Shown here piece by piece: positions 1 to 7,570 of a DNA stretch of 52,405 nt. The stretch is from NCBI GenBank assembly GCA_035628995.1, contig DASPIR010000016.1:1-52405 (forward strand), given 5' to 3'. The position numbers and the translations under genes were made by a program. Within the stretch, counting starts at the first letter, position 1. The number at the start of each line of letters is the position of its first letter. The notes beneath the pieces are model-generated. The model searched no databases. It was not told the origin of the DNA and was given only the letters and a program-made list of their open reading frames with translations. Source of the stretch: Clostridia bacterium. GTDB lineage: Bacteria; Bacillota; Clostridia; Lutisporales; Lutisporaceae.

Positions 1-152
1 AGGACGTACTTGCAAAATGCTACGGCGGTGACATAACAAGAAAGAAGAAGCTTCTGGAAAAGCAGAAGGAAGGAAAGAAGAGAATGAGACAGGTAGGAAG
101 CGTGGAGCTGCCGCAGGAAGCCTTCATGTCAGTCCTTAAGCTTGATGAATAA
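1..152 (+). CDS. lepA: Elongation factor 4 (LepA), C-terminal end only
   Basis: This is the last 49 codons of a gene that begins outside the window; the reading frame starts at base 3 and ends at the TAA at 150-152. The residues are the basic LepA-specific tail, with [20 protein letters not shown] followed by a segment ending FMSVLKLDE, which is highly conserved in the family. LepA (EF4) is a ribosome-associated translational GTPase; none of its GTPase motifs are visible here. It lies just upstream of hemW, the order commonly seen in Firmicutes, and the two genes are probably co-transcribed. Confidence 0.93.
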   Translation, partial: DVLAKCYGGDITRKKKLLEKQKEGKKRMRQVGSVELPQEAFMSVLKLDE

Positions 153-164
153 TAGGTGAAGCAG

Positions 165-1289
165 ATGAAGGAAGTCGGATTATATATCCACATACCCTAC
201 TGCAGGAGCAAATGCCTGTATTGTGATTTCAACTCTATTGAAGGTAAGGCAGATAAAGCGGAAGGTTATGTGGCTGCACTTCTCCGGGAGCTTAATGCAT
301 ACCAGGAGAGATATAACTTCATATATAAAACAGTTTTTATCGGTGGGGGTACTCCCACCGTTATTAATTATCCCCTTATAGGCGCAGTTATGAAACAGGT
401 GACCCCATATTTGAAACCTGGGGCGGAAGTGAGTATGGAATCCAACCCGGGTACAGTGACTTATGAAAGCCTTAAGTATTATAGAGGTCTTGGAATCAAC
501 AGGCTCAGCATAGGCCTGCAGGCGTGGCAGGAGGAGTTGCTTAAGGGCATTGGACGGATCCACAGCCGTGAGGACTTTTTACAGGCCTTTGAAAATGCAA
601 GAAAAGCAGGCTTTACAAACATAAACGCTGACCTGATGTTTGCGCTGCCGAACCAGACCATGCAGATGTGGGAGGAAACCCTTTTCAATATCTGCAGGCT
701 TGGGCCGGAGCATGTATCCTGCTACAGTCTGAAGCTGGAGGAAGGTACTAGGCTCTGTGAAATGCATGAGAAAGGCATAGTGCAGCTGCCTGATGAGGAT
801 ATGGACAGGGACATGTATAAAAGAGCGGTAGATATGCTGAATGCTGCCGGATATCATCAATATGAGATATCAAATTTCGCAAAAAAAGGCATGGAGTGTG
901 AGCATAATCTTGTCTATTGGAGAAACGAGGAGTATCTTGGAATCGGCGCAGGAAGCCATTCCAGGCTGGATGGCAGGAGGTTCTGGAATCAAAGGGATAT
1001 TTACCTATATACATGCTTGGTGACCCAAGGAGAGCTGCCTGTAGAAGGTCAGGAGGAGCCGTCTTTGGATGAGGAAATGTGGGAGACCATATTCCTGGCT
1101 CTTAGGCTGAATGAAGGCTTAGATATCCACGCTTTTGAAAGAAAGTATATGACAGATTTCGGGAGCCGCTATGGCGAAGCCATGAAAAAGCTTGCTGCCC
1201 AAGGACTTATAGCAATTGAAGCAGGCTCCTTGAAGCTTACCGATAAAGGAAGAGATTTGTCCAATTCAGTATTTATTGAATTCCTATGA
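165..1289 (+). CDS. hemW: Radical SAM heme chaperone HemW (coproporphyrinogen III oxidase-like)
   Basis: The N-terminus carries the radical-SAM cluster motif CX3CX2C in the segment YIHIPYCRSKCLYCDF, followed by the FIGGGTPT motif and, further on, SIGLQ, the usual signature of the HemN/HemW family. The roughly 375-aa length and the HNLVYWRN motif (HemW-type C-terminal half) favour HemW, a heme-binding chaperone, over true HemN. An in-frame GTG at 156 also exists, but AGGTGA at 154-159 sits 5 nt upstream of the ATG at 165 and would serve as its ribosome binding site, so 165 is preferred. The gene follows lepA by about a dozen bases and ends inside a terminator hairpin, so the lepA-hemW unit seems to stop before the heat-shock operon. 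Confidence 0.92.
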   Translation: MKEVGLYIHIPYCRSKCLYCDFNSIEGKADKAEGYVAALLRELNAYQERYNFIYKTVFIGGGTPTVINYPLIGAVMKQVTPYLKPGAEVSMESNPGTVTYESLKYYRGLGINRLSIGLQAWQEELLKGIGRIHSREDFLQAFENARKAGFTNINADLMFALPNQTMQMWEETLFNICRLGPEHVSCYSLKLEEGTRLCEMHEKGIVQLPDEDMDRDMYKRAVDMLNAAGYHQYEISNFAKKGMECEHNLVYWRNEEYLGIGAGSHSRLDGRRFWNQRDIYLYTCLVTQGELPVEGQEEPSLDEEMWETIFLALRLNEGLDIHAFERKYMTDFGSRYGEAMKKLAAQGLIAIEAGSLKLTDKGRDLSNSVFIEFL

Positions 1290-1308
1290 AACATAGGAAT
1301 TTTTTTTT
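1279..1308 (+). terminator. Rho-independent terminator overlapping the hemW stop codon
   Basis: TTCCTATG at 1281-1288 pairs with CATAGGAA at 1292-1299 around a three-base loop, and the stem is followed by nine T residues. The TGA stop codon of hemW (1287-1289) lies in the stem and loop, so the last codons of the gene double as the terminator. It separates lepA-hemW from the hrcA operon. Confidence 0.85.
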
Positions 1309-1319
1309 GTAAAAAACTA

Positions 1320-1348
1320 TTGACAAAAATATCCCCCAGTGATATTTT
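1320..1348 (+). promoter_or_regulatory. Sigma-A-type promoter of the hrcA-grpE-dnaK-dnaJ operon
   Basis: TTGACA at 1320-1325 and TATTTT at 1343-1348 are separated by exactly 17 bases. The predicted transcription start falls near 1355, just before or within the CIRCE operator, which is the standard arrangement for HrcA repression. Confidence 0.8.
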
Positions 1349-1358
1349 AAAGACAGAA

Positions 1359-1385
1359 TTAGCACTCGATACAGTAGAGTGCTAA
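1359..1385 (+). promoter_or_regulatory. CIRCE operator (HrcA binding site)
   Basis: The inverted repeat TTAGCACTC (1359-1367), nine-base spacer, GAGTGCTAA (1377-1385) matches the CIRCE consensus at every arm position. HrcA binds this element and represses the class I heat-shock operon. It lies between the promoter and the hrcA ribosome binding site and overlaps a possible upstream GTG at 1379, which argues against that GTG as the hrcA start. Confidence 0.97.
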
Positions 1386-1402
1386 CAAGGGTGGTGAAAA
1401 GG

Positions 1403-2434
1403 ATGGACCTGGGAGATAGGAAAAAACTTATTCTTCAAGCTATAATAGAGGATTATATAAATACTGCAGAGCCTGTCGGTTCTAGGACAATATCCAAAAA
1501 GTACCTGACAGGAACAAGTCCTGCGACTATAAGAAACGAAATGGCTGACCTTGAGGAGATGGGTTTCATTGAGCAGCCCCATACCTCATCAGGAAGAATT
1601 CCCTCAGACAAAGGCTACAGACTTTACGTAGATAAGATTATGAAACAGAATACTGTTAATGATGTTCAGAGGGAAATGATAAAGAAAGAATTCCTTGACA
1701 CCCTTGGAGAGATTGACCGACTGGTAAAGCATGCATCCAAACTGCTTTCTCAAATGACTCAATACACATCCATAGTAATGGCCCCGCAGCTCCGCAGAAC
1801 CAGCGTCAAACAGATACAACTTATAAGGATAGATAACGCTACGGTATTGGCAGTAATAATAACAGACGCCGGAATCGTAAAAAATAGTGTTCTTAGACTA
1901 ACACAGGATGTGCAATCAGATGCTCTAATGAGGATAACAAATATGCTGAATGACAAGCTGTCAGGGTTGGGAATCGAAGACATTGAAGATTTTGACCTTG
2001 AATATATGAGGAATAATTCCCTGGGACATGGAGAAATTATTGAACAGATTGTGCCAGAACTGATACAGACGTTATTCTACTCCGATACTGCGGAGGTATA
2101 CCATGACGGAGTGTCAAACATATTGAACCTGCCGGAATATAGTGATATCAACAAGGCAAGGAATTTCCTCAATACAATGGAGGAAAAAGATCTGCTGTTC
2201 AAGGTGCTGAATGATGTCAAGGGTGATGTCGGTGTAAGCATAGGCAGCGAAAATAAGCTTGAGCAGTTCAAAGACTGCAGCTTGATAACAGCAACCTACA
2301 GAATAAACGGCAAGACTATAGGCTCAGTTGGGATAATCGGTCCTACCAGGATGGAATATTCCAAAGCAATTTCCATTGTGGAATGCATGACAAACAACCT
2401 CAGTGATATGCTAACAAATATCCTAAAGAGGTAA
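1403..2434 (+). CDS. hrcA: Heat-inducible transcription repressor HrcA
   Basis: This 343-aa protein starts with a winged-helix DNA-binding region (about residues 1-75, with EPVGSRTISKKY and SPATIRNEMADLEEMGFI) followed by a GAF-like HrcA domain; the C-terminal GSVGIIGPTRMEYSKAI is a family signature. HrcA binds CIRCE, and its activity depends on GroEL in characterised Firmicutes. I chose the ATG at 1403 because GGTGG lies 8 nt upstream and because the longer GTG start at 1379 falls inside CIRCE. It is the first gene of hrcA-grpE-dnaK-dnaJ, so the repressor controls its own synthesis. Confidence 0.96.
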   Translation: MDLGDRKKLILQAIIEDYINTAEPVGSRTISKKYLTGTSPATIRNEMADLEEMGFIEQPHTSSGRIPSDKGYRLYVDKIMKQNTVNDVQREMIKKEFLDTLGEIDRLVKHASKLLSQMTQYTSIVMAPQLRRTSVKQIQLIRIDNATVLAVIITDAGIVKNSVLRLTQDVQSDALMRITNMLNDKLSGLGIEDIEDFDLEYMRNNSLGHGEIIEQIVPELIQTLFYSDTAEVYHDGVSNILNLPEYSDINKARNFLNTMEEKDLLFKVLNDVKGDVGVSIGSENKLEQFKDCSLITATYRINGKTIGSVGIIGPTRMEYSKAISIVECMTNNLSDMLTNILKR

Positions 2435-2469
2435 AGTAAAATATAACAAGCTTAAAGGTGGTCAGATTA

Positions 2470-3042
2470 ATGAAGCATAAGAAACATACTTCGGAGGAAG
2501 CTGAACAAATCGATAATTCAGATGCAGAAGCTTCCGAACAGTTGGCAAAAGAAGTGGCAGCCCCCGAACAATCAGATGAGGATGTAAGCAAGGAGGTTGA
2601 AGAACTCAGAAAGCAGTCTGAAGAAAACTACAACAGACTTCTCAGAATGCAGGCTGATTTTGACAACTATAAAAAGAGGGTAGCCAAGGAAAGAGAAGAC
2701 ATGTACTATACCGCTCTGGAAACCATTGTGCAGCAGCTGCTTCCGGTGGTTGACAATATGGAAAGAGCTGCGGCGGCATTCAGAAATGATCTGCTGGACG
2801 AGAAATATATAAGCGGTGTAGAAATGGTCAGCAAGCAGATGCTGGAGGTTCTGAGTAAAAACGGAGTCAAAGAAATTGAAGCCTTGGAGAAGGAATTCGA
2901 CCCCAATATACACCATGCAGTAATGCAGGTACCTGGGGAAGATGAGGATGAAAACAAGGTAAAGGAAGTATTCCAGAAGGGATATATTCTTGGAAACAAA
3001 GTAATCAGACCAACACTTGTAAAGGTGTCGGTAAAGCAATAA
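2470..3042 (+). CDS. grpE: Nucleotide exchange factor GrpE
   Basis: This 190-aa protein has an acidic N-terminal tail, then a long coiled coil (about residues 40-110, containing LLRMQADFDNYKKR, the GrpE hallmark), then the beta domain ending GYILGNKVIRPTLVKVS. GrpE dimers release ADP from DnaK. The ATG at 2470 is preferred over an in-frame GTG at 2458 because AAAGGTGG at about 2454-2461 is the ribosome binding site and would overlap that GTG. It follows hrcA by 35 bases and precedes dnaK by 32 bases in one operon. Confidence 0.96.
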   Translation: MKHKKHTSEEAEQIDNSDAEASEQLAKEVAAPEQSDEDVSKEVEELRKQSEENYNRLLRMQADFDNYKKRVAKEREDMYYTALETIVQQLLPVVDNMERAAAAFRNDLLDEKYISGVEMVSKQMLEVLSKNGVKEIEALEKEFDPNIHHAVMQVPGEDEDENKVKEVFQKGYILGNKVIRPTLVKVSVKQ

Positions 3043-3074
3043 TTGACTATATTATTAAGGGAGGAAAACATTAA

Positions 3075-4892
3075 ATGGCAAAGGTAATAGGTATTGACTT
3101 AGGAACTACAAACTCTTGTGTTGCAGTTATGGAAGGCGGAGAGCCTGTAGTTATTCCTAATGCTGAAGGTGGAAGAACAACACCCTCAGTTGTAGGTTTT
3201 TCAAAAACAGGAGAGAGGCTTGTAGGTCAAGTCGCAAAAAGGCAGGCAATAACTAATTCTGAGAGAACAATAAGCTCGATAAAAAGAGAAATGGGAACAA
3301 ATTTCAAGGTAGCTATTGATGATAAAAACTATACACCACAGGAAATATCAGCAATGATACTTGCAAAGCTTAAGCAGGATGCAGAGGCTTACCTGGGTGA
3401 AACAATAACACAGGCAGTTATAACTGTACCAGCATATTTCAGCGACAGCCAGAGGCAGGCTACAAAGGATGCAGGTAAAATTGCAGGCCTTGAAGTATTG
3501 AGAATAATCAACGAACCCACTGCCGCATCACTGGCATATGGCCTTGACAAGGAAGAAAACCAGAAAATTCTTGTATTCGACCTTGGGGGCGGTACGTTTG
3601 ACGTATCAGTACTCGAGCTTGGAGATGGAGTATTCGAAGTGCTTGCAACAAACGGCAACAACAGACTTGGCGGTGATGACTTCGACCAGAGAGTTATAAA
3701 CTTCCTGGCAGACGAGTTCAAAAGAACAAACGGTATAGATCTTCGAGTTGACAAAATGGCTATGCAGAGACTCAAGGAATCCGCGGAAAAGGCGAAAATA
3801 GAGCTTTCTGGAGTACTGCAGACCAATATAAATCTTCCGTTCATAACTGCTGACGCAAGTGGACCAAAGCATCTTGATATAACTCTTACCAGAGCTAAGT
3901 TTGATGAGCTTACACGTGATTTGGTCGAAATGACAATGGAACCATTGAAAAAGGCTCTATCAGATGCCGGGCTTACGGCTGATAAACTGAATAAAATTAT
4001 ACTTGTGGGTGGTTCAACAAGAACTCCTGCAGTACAGGATGCTGTAAAGAAGGTTACCGGCAAGGAACCATACAAGGGAGTAAATCCTGATGAATGTGTT
4101 GCAGTGGGTGCAGCTATACAGGCGGCAGTTTTGACTGGAGAAGTGAAGGATGTACTTCTTCTCGACGTAACTCCACTTTCACTTGGTATTGAGACTCTAG
4201 GCGGTGTATTCACTAAGCTTATTGAGAGAAACACTACCATACCTACAAAGAAGAGCCAGATATTCTCAACAGCAGCTGATGGGCAGACAAGTGTTGAAAT
4301 ACACGTACTCCAGGGAGAGAGAGAAATGGCTTCTTACAACAAGACTCTTGGAAGATTCCAGCTTAGCGGAATACCTCCGGCTCCAAGAGGAGTGCCTCAG
4401 GTAGAGGTTACCTTCGACATTGATGCGAATGGTATTGCACATGTATCTGCAAAGGACCTGGGTACAGGAAACGAGCAGAAGGTAACTATCACAGCAAGCT
4501 CTCATCTTTCTGACAGCGATATAAATTCAGCAGTAAAGGAAGCAGAAATGTATGCTGCTGAAGACAAGAAGAAAAAGGAAGAGGTAGAAACAAGAAATAA
4601 TGCAGACAACTTGGTATACCAGACAGAGAAGAACCTGAAGGATCTTGAAGACAAACTCAGCAGTGAAGACAAGGCAAAAATCGAAGCTGAATTGAATAGT
4701 GTGAAGGAAGCGTTGAAAGGGACAGACAACGAAGCAATAAAAGCAGCTACCGAGGAGCTCACAAAGGTATTCTACGAAATATCAACCAAGATATATCAAG
4801 CAAACGCAGGCCAGCAAGGACCTGCCGGAACAGAACCACAGGATGATAATACAGTAAATGCTGATTATAAGGTTGATGACGACAAGCAATAA
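3075..4892 (+). CDS. dnaK: Molecular chaperone DnaK (Hsp70)
   Basis: At 605 aa this is a complete Hsp70. The ATPase domain (about 1-365) shows [14 protein letters not shown], the second phosphate loop [15 protein letters not shown] and the adenosine motif [13 protein letters not shown]. The linker [15 protein letters not shown] leads into the substrate-binding beta domain and the helical lid, ending in an acidic Gln/Asp-rich tail. The short insertion-free ATPase domain is typical of Gram-positive DnaK. AGGGAGG at 3058-3064 precedes the ATG by 10 nt. It works with GrpE and DnaJ, encoded on either side. Confidence 0.98.
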   Translation: MAKVIGIDLGTTNSCVAVMEGGEPVVIPNAEGGRTTPSVVGFSKTGERLVGQVAKRQAITNSERTISSIKREMGTNFKVAIDDKNYTPQEISAMILAKLKQDAEAYLGETITQAVITVPAYFSDSQRQATKDAGKIAGLEVLRIINEPTAASLAYGLDKEENQKILVFDLGGGTFDVSVLELGDGVFEVLATNGNNRLGGDDFDQRVINFLADEFKRTNGIDLRVDKMAMQRLKESAEKAKIELSGVLQTNINLPFITADASGPKHLDITLTRAKFDELTRDLVEMTMEPLKKALSDAGLTADKLNKIILVGGSTRTPAVQDAVKKVTGKEPYKGVNPDECVAVGAAIQAAVLTGEVKDVLLLDVTPLSLGIETLGGVFTKLIERNTTIPTKKSQIFSTAADGQTSVEIHVLQGEREMASYNKTLGRFQLSGIPPAPRGVPQVEVTFDIDANGIAHVSAKDLGTGNEQKVTITASSHLSDSDINSAVKEAEMYAAEDKKKKEEVETRNNADNLVYQTEKNLKDLEDKLSSEDKAKIEAELNSVKEALKGTDNEAIKAATEELTKVFYEISTKIYQANAGQQGPAGTEPQDDNTVNADYKVDDDKQ

Positions 4893-4911
4893 ATGATATA
4901 ATGCAAGAGTA

Positions 4912-4946
4912 CTAAGCAGGATACCTTTTTAAGGTCTCCTGCTTAG
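4912..4946 (+). other. Hairpin in the dnaK-dnaJ intergenic region
   Basis: CTAAGCAGGA (4912-4921) pairs with TCCTGCTTAG (4937-4946), with an inner ACCTT/AAGGT pairing. No T-tract follows, so it is more likely an RNA processing or stability element, or an attenuating structure between dnaK and dnaJ, than a full terminator. The rest of the 196-base gap holds a phased 7-bp repeat and the dnaJ ribosome binding site. Confidence 0.55.
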
Positions 4947-5029
4947 CTATGAATTGATTCATTAGACAATGTGCAATAGTGTGGGTTCAAGGTAATGTTT
5001 AGAGGAAGTCTTCGAAGGATTTGCCCTAG

Positions 5030-5064
5030 GCACGAGCCGCGAGGCACGTAGCACGAGGCAAAAC
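5030..5064. repeat. Phased 7-bp degenerate repeat, locus A
   Basis: Five consecutive heptamers can be read: gcacgag, ccgcgag, gcacgta, gcacgag, gcaaaac. The region is visibly GC-richer than the surrounding intergenic DNA. Similar heptad tracts occur at 15821-15848, 28321-28334 and, on the opposite strand, 48213-48240. It sits within the dnaK-dnaJ gap without disrupting either gene. Confidence 0.6.
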
Positions 5065-5088
5065 CTGGGATGTAAAGGTGGTGAAAAG

Positions 5089-6249
5089 ATGGCAGTAAAA
5101 AGAGATTATTATGAAGTATTGGGTGTAAACAAAAATGCTTCTGAAGACGAGCTGAAAAAGGCATACAGGCAGCTTGCAAAGAAGTACCATCCTGATATGA
5201 ACCAGGGTGACAAGGGCTTGGAAGCTAAGTTCAAAGAAGTGAATGAAGCATATGAAGTATTGAGCGACAAGGATAAAAAAGCAAAATATGATCAATTCGG
5301 TCACGCGGGAGTTGATCCTAATGGCTTCGGCGGTGCCGGAGGAGGCTTCGGCGGCGCTGGAGGTTTTGGCGGTGCCGGAGGCTTTGAAGATATATTTGAT
5401 ATGTTCTTTGGTGGAGCCAGCGGTGGCTTTGGCGGTGGTGCAAGGAAGAGATCAGGCCCTCAAAAGGGTGCAGACTTGAAGTATGAGATAGAGCTGGAAT
5501 TTGAAGAAGCAGCCTTTGGAGTAAAAAAGGATGTACACGTGACAAGAAATGAAAACTGTACCGAGTGCAAAGGTACTGGAGCAAAAGCGGGAAGCGGTGT
5601 AGAGACTTGCAAAGACTGCGGAGGCAGCGGTGAAATCAGGTTTACCCAAAACACAGTATTTGGCAGGGTTGTGAATGTAAGACCTTGTGACTCGTGCCAT
5701 GGGGAAGGCAAGATTATCAAAGAGCCTTGTCCACAATGCATGGGAAGAGGCAGTGTAAGAAAAAGCAGAAAAATAACGCTGGATATACCCGCAGGTGTTG
5801 ACACCGGCTCTGTGATGCCGCTCAGAGGTGAAGGAGAGCCAGGACTGAAAGGCGGGTCCAACGGGGATTTATATATTTATATGAGAGTCAAGCCCCATAG
5901 GCTGTTTAAACGCGAAGGCATCAATATGTACTGCGAAATCCCGATTTCCTTTACACAAGCAGCTTTGGGAGATGAAATAGATGTGCCAACTCTTGATGGT
6001 GGCATGAAATATACAGTACCGGAAGGCACTCAGACCGGCACCACCTTCAGAATCAAGAACAAAGGCATTCCCAGCCTGAAGAACAAAATGAAGGGTGACC
6101 TTTACTTCACAGTCAAAGTAGCTGTGCCCAAGAAGCTGAACGACCATCAGAAGGAGCTTCTCAGGAAGTTTGCGGAAATTGGCGGAAGCAACTTGGATGA
6201 GCAGGGGAAATCCTTCTTCGATAAGGTCAAGGATGCATTCGGAAAGTGA
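5089..6249 (+). CDS. dnaJ: Chaperone protein DnaJ (Hsp40)
   Basis: This 386-aa type I DnaJ has the J domain with the HPD tripeptide ([10 protein letters not shown], about residues 35-40), a Gly/Phe-rich linker with repeated GGFGGAGG units, four zinc-binding CxxCxGxG repeats ([32 protein letters not shown]) and the C-terminal substrate-binding domains. It stimulates DnaK ATPase and delivers substrates. AAGGTGGTG at about 5074-5082 is the ribosome binding site. It closes the CIRCE operon and is followed by a terminator; in many Clostridia the next gene is prmA, here found about 9.7 kb away. Confidence 0.97.
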   Translation: MAVKRDYYEVLGVNKNASEDELKKAYRQLAKKYHPDMNQGDKGLEAKFKEVNEAYEVLSDKDKKAKYDQFGHAGVDPNGFGGAGGGFGGAGGFGGAGGFEDIFDMFFGGASGGFGGGARKRSGPQKGADLKYEIELEFEEAAFGVKKDVHVTRNENCTECKGTGAKAGSGVETCKDCGGSGEIRFTQNTVFGRVVNVRPCDSCHGEGKIIKEPCPQCMGRGSVRKSRKITLDIPAGVDTGSVMPLRGEGEPGLKGGSNGDLYIYMRVKPHRLFKREGINMYCEIPISFTQAALGDEIDVPTLDGGMKYTVPEGTQTGTTFRIKNKGIPSLKNKMKGDLYFTVKVAVPKKLNDHQKELLRKFAEIGGSNLDEQGKSFFDKVKDAFGK

Positions 6250-6266
6250 ATTCCTAGTATGATATG

Positions 6267-6300
6267 AAAAAAGGCTCGGCTTAATGGCGGGCCTTTTGTT
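6267..6300 (+). terminator. Terminator downstream of dnaJ
   Basis: AAAAGGCTCG pairs imperfectly with CGGGCCTTTT, followed by a short T-rich run. It lies about 20 bases after the dnaJ stop and marks the end of the heat-shock operon and the edge of the accessory region. Confidence 0.6.
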
Positions 6301-6325
6301 ATTCTAGCAAGTATCGAAACAGAGA

Positions 6326-6533
6326 CAGCCATGTCATAGCCACATATGAGTATACAAAAATTGATGGCACTAATTCACTGCGCCTAAGAAAAGTCTAGCG
6401 CCTTCCAAAGGCCATCCTTGGCCCTGGAAGGCTTGCTTCGGCGTCCTGCCTCGCATACGACTTTTCTAAGGCTCCGTTCATAAGTGCCATTAACAATTTC
6501 TGTATAAGCATACTTAGGCTATTGACATGGCTG
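6326..6533 (-). repeat. 208-bp palindromic repeat, copy 1 (MITE-like)
   Basis: The element begins CAGCCATGTCA (6326-6336) and ends with its reverse complement TGACATGGCTG (6523-6533). Inside, nested complementary arms (for example GCGCCTAAGAAAAGTC against GACTTTTCTAAGGC, and CCTTCCA against TGGAAGG) make almost the whole element one long imperfect hairpin. A copy of identical length in the other orientation lies at 14219-14426, and a third starts at 52205. It has no coding potential, so it is a non-autonomous repeat. Similarity to the flank of copy 3 extends about 35 bases past the right end (AATTAGCT...AGAGGAAAGCTAT). Confidence 0.8.
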
Positions 6534-6597
6534 TCTTGCCAATTAGCTGCTTAGTAGAGGAAAGCTATATGCTGATTTAATTAAGTATTAGCTTCAG

Positions 6598-6652
6598 AGC
6601 GCACTTGAATGGGGTTCAGGAGGTCAGAGGTTCGATCCCCTTATCTCTACCA
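6598..6652 (+). pseudogene. 3' remnant of tRNA-Pro(GGG)
   Basis: From the D-stem 3' strand onward a tRNA can be read: AGCGC, anticodon stem CTTGA/TCAGG (6604-6608, 6616-6620), loop ATGGGGT with anticodon GGG at 6611-6613 after the invariant U33, variable loop AGGTC, T-arm AGAGG-TTCGAT-CCCCT, acceptor strand TATCTCT, discriminator A and an encoded CCA at 6650-6652. The AGCGCAC...ATGGGGT...GGTTC pattern is that of proline GGG tRNA. The T loop is one base short, one T-stem pair is mismatched, and no proper 5' half is present upstream, where repeat-related sequence occurs instead. I read it as a truncated, non-functional gene, possibly left by an element that integrated at a tRNA. Confidence 0.65.
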
Positions 6653-6693
6653 AAAACAATCCTTGTAATCCGAATGATTACAGGGTTTTTGTT
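6653..6693 (+). terminator. Terminator following the tRNA-Pro remnant
   Basis: AAAAAC and CCTTGTAAT pair with ATTACAGG and GTTTTT, giving a stem followed by T-rich sequence immediately after the encoded CCA. This is where a tRNA gene terminator belongs and supports the tRNA reading of the preceding 55 bases. Confidence 0.6.
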
Positions 6694-6876
6694 ATTCAGC
6701 GAGGGAAATTAATAAGTTAGGGAGTTTTTTTATAAGAAAAAATCATCCTTGCGTTTGAATGGTATACACGAAAATCAGATGAGTTAATGGCATTTAGAAA
6801 ATTGTCACAAGCATGAACATTACCAGAATTTATGATATAATTATGTCTATAATGGGAAGTTGAGTTACGCTTTCAG

Positions 6877-6895
6877 TTAGGCTAATAATGGGAAG
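6877..6895 (+). repeat. 19-bp direct repeat, copy 1
   Basis: TTAGGCTAATAATGGGAAG occurs here and identically at 8219-8237, just upstream of the SIR2 gene. A shorter variant (ATAATGGGAAGTTGA) lies at about 6850-6863. Otherwise the 6694-7004 stretch is AT-rich, with no gene that I can see; it also carries one arm (6939-6959) of an imperfect direct repeat whose partner is at 7277-7297. Confidence 0.5.
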
Positions 6896-7004
6896 TTGAA
6901 TGCTAAGTAATTCTATATTAAAGTTTAGAATATGATAAGGTGAACCGTGTCATAAGTGATTGCTAAAGTATAATAATGCTTGAATATCATGGGAGGGATA
7001 CAAT

Positions 7005-7205
7005 ATGAAATTGGAACTAGCAAATATTAAAATTGGTCAACCGGCGCACAGGGCGCTACGAGGTGCAGGAATTGAGACTCTGGAAGAATTAACTCTGTAT
7101 AACGAAGCTGAATTACTTGCGCTTCACGGATTTGGACCCAAGGCATTAAGAATATTAATAAGTGCTCTTGCTGAAAATGGTCTTTCTTTCAAAGCAGAAG
7201 GCTAG
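7005..7205 (+). CDS. Orphan RNA polymerase alpha-CTD-like / helix-hairpin-helix small protein
   Basis: The 66-aa product resembles an isolated C-terminal domain of the RNA polymerase alpha subunit: IGQPAHRALRGAGIETLEEL (two helices) followed by ELLALHGFGPKALRILISAL, whose GFGPKAL turn is the helix-hairpin-helix-type element. In RNA polymerase this fold binds UP-element DNA and activators. Here there is no alpha NTD, so a role in transcription or DNA binding is only inferred. GGGAGGG precedes the ATG by about 7 nt. The gene sits alone in the accessory region, between imperfect direct repeats at 6939-6959 and 7277-7297, and is followed by a hairpin. Confidence 0.7.
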   Translation: MKLELANIKIGQPAHRALRGAGIETLEELTLYNEAELLALHGFGPKALRILISALAENGLSFKAEG

Positions 7206-7213
7206 ATATTAAA

Positions 7214-7239
7214 AGAACTATGGTGTCAGGCATAGTTCT
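7214..7239 (+). terminator. Hairpin after the alpha-CTD-like gene
   Basis: AGAACTATG (7214-7222) pairs with CATAGTTCT (7231-7239) around an eight-base loop, GTGTCAGG. There is no long T-tract. The sequence AACTATGGTGTCAGGCATAG is close to AACTATGGTGCCAGGCACCG at 8131-8150, which lies in the same position behind the next gene, so this is also a repeated 3'-flank motif. Confidence 0.45.
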
Positions 7240-7322
7240 TAAGCACTTATTCATAAAACCGCAGTCAGAGCGGTACGGTGAATCGTATCATAAGTAGGAA
7301 AAATAGTATAAAAAATAGATAA

Positions 7323-7395
7323 GTGCCAGGCTCCGAGGTTATTAGGTTTTTATGCTTATTGACTTCAGTAACCTAATAACCTTTGCACCTGGCAC
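7323..7395 (+). repeat. 73-nt REP-like hairpin
   Basis: GTGCCAGG (7323-7330) pairs with CCTGGCAC (7388-7395), and inside it the 13-mer AGGTTATTAGGTT (7336-7348) pairs with AACCTAATAACCT (7370-7382). The GTGCCAGG core recurs as the palindrome GGTGCCAGGCACC at 8137-8149. Such motifs are commonly dispersed REP-like repeats. The following stretch (about 7404-7455) is GC-richer and can fold as ACCGG...CCGGT with an inner GGAG/CTCC hairpin. No gene is seen in 7240-7570. Confidence 0.6.
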
Positions 7396-7570
7396 CTAAA
7401 GGCACACCGGGAGCGGAACTCCGCCAAGGGGACAGGCTCTGAGAGTCCGGTTCAGTGATGTCGTGAGTGCGAAACCGTTAGCTGAAATCAGACAAAAAAA
7501 TATCTGCCTATTGTAATTAGATCTAAATTTGATATCAAGCAAAACGATTTAATGAAGGGGAAGTTTATCG

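Noticed and set aside
180-563. Long reverse-strand ORFs opposite hemW, dnaK, ppdK, era and others
   Set aside because: They lie wholly opposite well-identified genes, lack ribosome sites and family motifs, and follow the codon pattern of the real gene on the other strand.
1379-1402. Earlier GTG start for hrcA
   Set aside because: It would lie inside the CIRCE operator and has no ribosome site; the ATG at 1403 is well supported.
4912-4946. Full terminator splitting dnaK from dnaJ
   Set aside because: No T-tract follows the stem, and dnaJ lacks a clear promoter of its own, so I list it only as a hairpin.
6553-6652. Complete tRNA starting at GTAGAGG (6554), since it can pair with TCTCTAC
   Set aside because: The length (about 97 nt) and the D-arm do not fit a proline tRNA, and the GTAGAGG words belong to the repeat flank also seen near 52170-52190. 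Only the 3' part is tRNA-like.
7404-7495. Fragment of a group II intron or riboswitch
   Set aside because: The GC-rich hairpins do not show a conserved catalytic domain V or any riboswitch core that I can recognise.
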